From NCBI RefSeq assembly GCF_027214045.1, contig NZ_JAPWHE010000004.1, positions 182,770 to 246,769 of the forward strand: DNA of 64,000 bases, given 5' to 3'. The translations under genes were made by a program, and so were the position numbers. Under the pieces are notes generated by a model. That model was given only the letters and a program-made list of their open reading frames with translations, did no database searches and had not been told where the DNA came from. Below, one piece after another: positions 63,955 through 64,000 of the stretch; position 1 is the stretch's first letter; each line of letters begins with the position of its first letter. Source of the stretch: Castellaniella denitrificans (GTDB lineage Bacteria > Pseudomonadota > Gammaproteobacteria > Burkholderiales > Burkholderiaceae_B).

Positions 63955-64000
63955 CTCGTTTCTTCGCCGCCAGGCACCCGGGTTAACCCTAGGTCTTACG

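Overview
The window looks like a chromosomal segment of a high-GC betaproteobacterium of the Burkholderiales, most likely family Alcaligenaceae (Bordetella / Achromobacter / Castellaniella / Alcaligenes group). The reasons are gene content and order: alaC-hom-thrC, dnaE followed directly by LPS-core glycosyltransferases and msbA, a KdkA-type Kdo kinase, potFGHI, hpnCDE, and a TRAP cluster with a GntR regulator. The genus is inferred, not proven. Genes are packed tightly, with many 4-base start/stop overlaps (ATGA, TTGA). I see no tRNA or rRNA gene, insertion sequence, prophage or CRISPR array.

Region by region. 1-6707: one long co-directional block with DUF1365 (cut by the window edge), a CFA-synthase-like methyltransferase, a chalcone-isomerase-like protein, an MFS carrier, a DUF3833 lipoprotein, an SDR, an NTF2-like protein and a DNA photolyase. 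This resembles the light / singlet-oxygen stress and fatty-acid modification clusters of other proteobacteria. 6728-10477: pdxA, a PIN-PhoH ATPase, bcp and an Mth938-like protein on the minus strand. 10648-14533: alaC-hom-thrC amino-acid operon. 14576-17211: an Lrp/AsnC regulator divergent from ornithine cyclodeaminase and arginase, a route from arginine to proline. 17266-20313: hpnC-hpnD-hpnE, squalene synthesis for hopanoids. 20427-24426: alr, an SDR, radA and a TSUP carrier. 24427-24688: an unusual 66-bp tandem repeat array in front of kdkA. 25402-29389: potFGHI polyamine importer. 29390-33810: pitA, an EcsC-family protein, rpiA, phoU and yggX. 33886-37206: rfbD, rfbB and argA, divergent from hrpA. 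41170-54569: dnaE, then four glycosyltransferases, two deacetylases, a YdcF protein, a heptosyltransferase-like protein and msbA, making an LPS-core assembly and export block. 54600-62198: a catabolic cluster (D-serine-dehydratase family, aldehyde dehydrogenase, DapA-family lyase/aldolase, TRAP transporter, GntR regulator). 62318-63796: rng. A good promoter points off the right edge.

Most of the window is ordinary core genome. The observations that most deserve a second look are: the 66-bp repeat array, which repeats a Shine-Dalgarno plus ATG in frame with kdkA; the CFA-like enzyme that has lost two predicted bicarbonate ligands; an SDR with its catalytic Ser changed to Gly; a palindromic -10 element shared by argA and hrpA; several genes whose -10-like hexamer sits 6-8 bases before an SD-less start codon; and an intrinsic terminator that faces against the surrounding genes. 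No convincingly new multi-gene system was found.
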